Assembly: GCA_030609865.1 (NCBI GenBank)
Contig: JAUWSZ010000118.1
Coordinates: 1 to 6,980 of the forward strand
Source of the DNA: a bacterium
GTDB lineage: Bacteria > Desulfobacterota > DSWW01
Direction: 5' to 3'
Length of the DNA: 6,980 nucleotides
A model generated the notes under the pieces. The model searched no databases, was not told the DNA's origin, and was given only the letters and a program-made list of their open reading frames with translations. Below, piece after piece: positions 5,284-6,980 of the stretch. The position numbers and the translations under genes were made by a program. Each line of letters opens with the position of its first letter. Within the stretch, counting starts at the first letter, position 1.

Positions 5284-6270
5284 TCAGTACCCGGACGGCC
5301 GGAAGGTGGCTCTCACCCCAACGTGGTCCGATGCCCACAGCCAGGATTCCCCCGGGCCAGGATCGATGTCTCTCGCCGTGTCGAGAAACCGCTCGCTTCC
5401 CGTGATCTCTCCACCTTCATCTATCAAGAAAAGGTAATCGATCCGCTTGTCCGGCTCCTCGGCGGGATCCGTGATGTCAAAGGGCTTCCCAAAGCTCGTG
5501 TAGCCGGGCACCCCGGGGTTCCGGTCCGCAAACATATCGACGGCACCTGCGTCGGTCATCTCCGCGATCGTTTCCGTGCCCGGGGGATCGTTGAAGTCCC
5601 CGCCCACCACGACCGGGTTGGCATTCCCCCTTCCCGGGATGATCACCTCGGCAAGCTCCCTTGCCTGCAGTGTTCTCACCAGTTCGGAACCCTCCGTGTC
5701 TTCCCGGTTCGTCAGGTGGGTCCCGAAGAGATCGATGTTTCCGGACTGACCACTGAGGGTTACCCGGAGAGCAATGCGGAATTCCGGGAGGCTGCTCGGG
5801 TTGTGCGTATAGATGGTAACGTCTGAGGAGAGGATCTCATACAGGCTCAGAACCGCTGAGCCTTCCTCGAAGCCGATGAGATCGGAAAAGCCGTTTGCAC
5901 GGGCGTAAACCCAGTTGTAGCTCTCGGCCTCCCCCTCGAGGGCGGTATTCACCAGGCTCGCCAGGGTTTCGATCACGTTGCAGTGGGCCTCGGGGAACGT
6001 GACCGATGCCTCCTGGAACAGCACCGCGTCGGGAAGGGTCGCGATCATCTCCTGGGCCACGATGTTCAACCGATCGTCCAGTGTCGCGTCGTTGATCATA
6101 TCCCCGAATCCGTGGAGGAGGTTGAAGGTCACGACCGTCATTTCCGGGCCGGCGAAGGCGTGATCGTTCACGTTCAGAATGACCCTGTCCGTGTCGTTAC
6201 AGGGGTTGCATCCCAGGAGGAAGAACACAGCCACAGCCACGAGAACAGGCCGACGAGTGAATCCCTTCAT
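5284..6270 (-). CDS. Lipoprotein of the endonuclease/exonuclease/phosphatase (EEP) superfamily
   Basis: This 328-residue protein has a lipoprotein signal: MKGFTRR, a hydrophobic stretch, then the lipobox FLLGC with C21 as the lipidated cysteine. Position +2 is Asn, not Asp, so by the E. coli sorting rule it would go to the outer membrane. The rest is an EEP (DNase I-like) fold with all catalytic motifs intact: TFNLLHG (N50), LFQEAS (E87), GTHLTNR (H185), GGDFNDPPG (D225, N227), RIDYLFL (D278) and WASDHVGVRA (D315, H316). The family includes metal-dependent nucleases, phosphodiesterases and phosphatases; the substrate cannot be read from sequence. A surface nuclease, sphingomyelinase-like or phosphate-scavenging role is inference. 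The start at 6270 is fixed by AGGAGG 5 bases upstream and by the signal peptide; the in-frame ATG at 6387 lies inside the preceding gene. It sits between the crotonase and ilvD-family genes with short gaps. Confidence 0.9.
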   Translation of the reverse strand: MKGFTRRPVLVAVAVFFLLGCNPCNDTDRVILNVNDHAFAGPEMTVVTFNLLHGFGDMINDATLDDRLNIVAQEMIATLPDAVLFQEASVTFPEAHCNVIETLASLVNTALEGEAESYNWVYARANGFSDLIGFEEGSAVLSLYEILSSDVTIYTHNPSSLPEFRIALRVTLSGQSGNIDLFGTHLTNREDTEGSELVRTLQARELAEVIIPGRGNANPVVVGGDFNDPPGTETIAEMTDAGAVDMFADRNPGVPGYTSFGKPFDITDPAEEPDKRIDYLFLIDEGGEITGSERFLDTARDIDPGPGESWLWASDHVGVRATFRPSGY

Positions 6271-6275
6271 GCATG

Positions 6276-6281
6276 CCTCCT
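6276..6281 (-). promoter_or_regulatory. Ribosome binding site deciding the lipoprotein start
   Basis: AGGAGG on the minus strand lies 5 bases before the ATG at 6270, inside the 38-bp gap after the crotonase stop. It favours the 328-residue form, which also puts the signal peptide at the N-terminus. Confidence 0.75.
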
Positions 6282-6308
6282 CAATGATCTTCTCGGGCCG
6301 GGGCCGTC

Positions 6309-6980
6309 TCAGCGAGAGCCGTACTTGGGCCTTCTCTTCTCGAAAAAGGCCGTGACTCCCTCCAGGGCATCCTCCGTCTGCCCGCACAACACCTGGTTCC
6401 TGTCTTCCAGTTTGAGGGCGGCCTCCACCCCCCCTGTATCCATATTGTAGTTCAGGGCCTCCTTGGTCAACCGGAGCCCCATGGGACTTCGCGTCAACAT
6501 GTATTCAGCAGCGAACTCCACGGCCCGGGGAACGACATCTTCATCGTTTTCGACGAGGAAATTCACGTATCCCCAGACGTGGGCCTCCTCTGCCATGAGA
6601 TCCCTGCCCGAGTAGAGAAGCTCGGCACTCCGATGGAACCCGAGGATCCGCGGGAGAAAATAGGAGGACCCGCAGTCCGCCCCGCTGAAACCGATCTTGA
6701 TGAAGGCGTTGATGAACCGGGTGCCTTTCGAGGCAACGACGATGTCACTCGCGTTGGCAAAGGCCATCCCCACACCGACCGCCACCCTGTGGACGGCCGT
6801 GATGATCGGCTGTGGAATCCGTCGCAGCTTGGCGATCACCGAACTCAGCTCGTGTTGGATCTGCCAGGAGGTCTTGACCTTGTCCGGGAACTCGGCCCAG
6901 TCAAGTTCCTGTTCCGCCTCCGGACGGGTGGTCAGGTCCACGCCGGAACAGAACAATTTGCCGGCCCCACGAATCACCAA
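6309..6980 (-). CDS. Enoyl-CoA hydratase/isomerase (crotonase) family protein, partial (N-terminus beyond right edge)
   Basis: The visible 223 residues are the C-terminal part of a crotonase-fold acyl-CoA enzyme; roughly 45-50 N-terminal residues should lie outside the window, judging from the family length of about 260-280. The first visible codon, TTG at 6980, is internal. Family landmarks are VIRGAGKLFCSGVDL (2-16, first oxyanion-hole region), VGVGMAFANASDIVVAS (68-84, second oxyanion region), FIKIGFSGADCGSSYFLPRILG (93-114) and SPMGLRLTKEAL (165-176), ending in FFEKRRPKYGSR, the usual FxEKRxP tail. The two catalytic glutamates of classical enoyl-CoA hydratase align here with A73 and F93. 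D102 in SGADCG is a candidate acid/base. It may therefore be an isomerase, hydrolase or atypical hydratase. The substrate is unknown. The lipoprotein gene follows after 38 bp on the same strand. Confidence 0.92.
   Translation of the reverse strand: MVIRGAGKLFCSGVDLTTRPEAEQELDWAEFPDKVKTSWQIQHELSSVIAKLRRIPQPIITAVHRVAVGVGMAFANASDIVVASKGTRFINAFIKIGFSGADCGSSYFLPRILGFHRSAELLYSGRDLMAEEAHVWGYVNFLVENDEDVVPRAVEFAAEYMLTRSPMGLRLTKEALNYNMDTGGVEAALKLEDRNQVLCGQTEDALEGVTAFFEKRRPKYGSR

Noticed and set aside
6271..6387. Lipoprotein start at ATG 6387
   Set aside because: This would overlap the crotonase gene by about 80 bases and bury the lipobox signal 39 residues in. AGGAGG before 6270 is decisive.

Overview
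The window reads as a piece of a moderately GC-rich bacterial chromosome carrying housekeeping metabolism plus one lineage-specific secreted protein. The Cys-rich protein ending in a DGCDCGC...DPDC block is a style I associate with Myxococcota and related deltaproteobacteria-like lineages. The free-standing GMP synthetase subunit is more usual in archaea and some anaerobic bacteria. I therefore suggest a deltaproteobacteria-like or uncultured bacterial lineage, but the sequence alone does not settle this.

Left part (1-2064), minus strand: guaA-type ATP-pyrophosphatase subunit of GMP synthetase (2064-1129), followed by the N-terminal 299 codons of carB, the carbamoyl-phosphate synthetase large subunit (897 to beyond the left edge). 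Both are ammonia- or glutamine-dependent nucleotide-biosynthesis enzymes, and neither has a glutaminase subunit in view. The 231-bp gap between them is almost filled by a long imperfect inverted repeat (942-1130) that abuts the guaA stop codon and looks like a small non-coding mobile or REP-type element.

Middle part (2065-3585): a 606-bp gene-free stretch with several hairpins and visibly lower GC, then one plus-strand gene (2671-3312) for a 213-residue secreted protein with 24 cysteines. A 273-bp gap follows, between it and the convergent ilvD-family gene.

Right part (3586-6980), minus strand, read right to left: a crotonase-family gene cut by the window edge (6980-6309), a lipoprotein of the endonuclease/exonuclease/phosphatase superfamily (6270-5284), and an IlvD/Edd-family dehydratase (5259-3586). 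Gaps of 38 and 24 bp suggest one transcription unit. The three products do not make an obvious pathway together.

I found no CRISPR array, rRNA, tRNA, transposase or phage gene. The main points for a second look are the inverted-repeat element, the split GMP synthetase beside carB, the crotonase lacking both canonical catalytic glutamates, the unusual DGPANGNEG motif in the dehydratase, and the Cys-rich protein.
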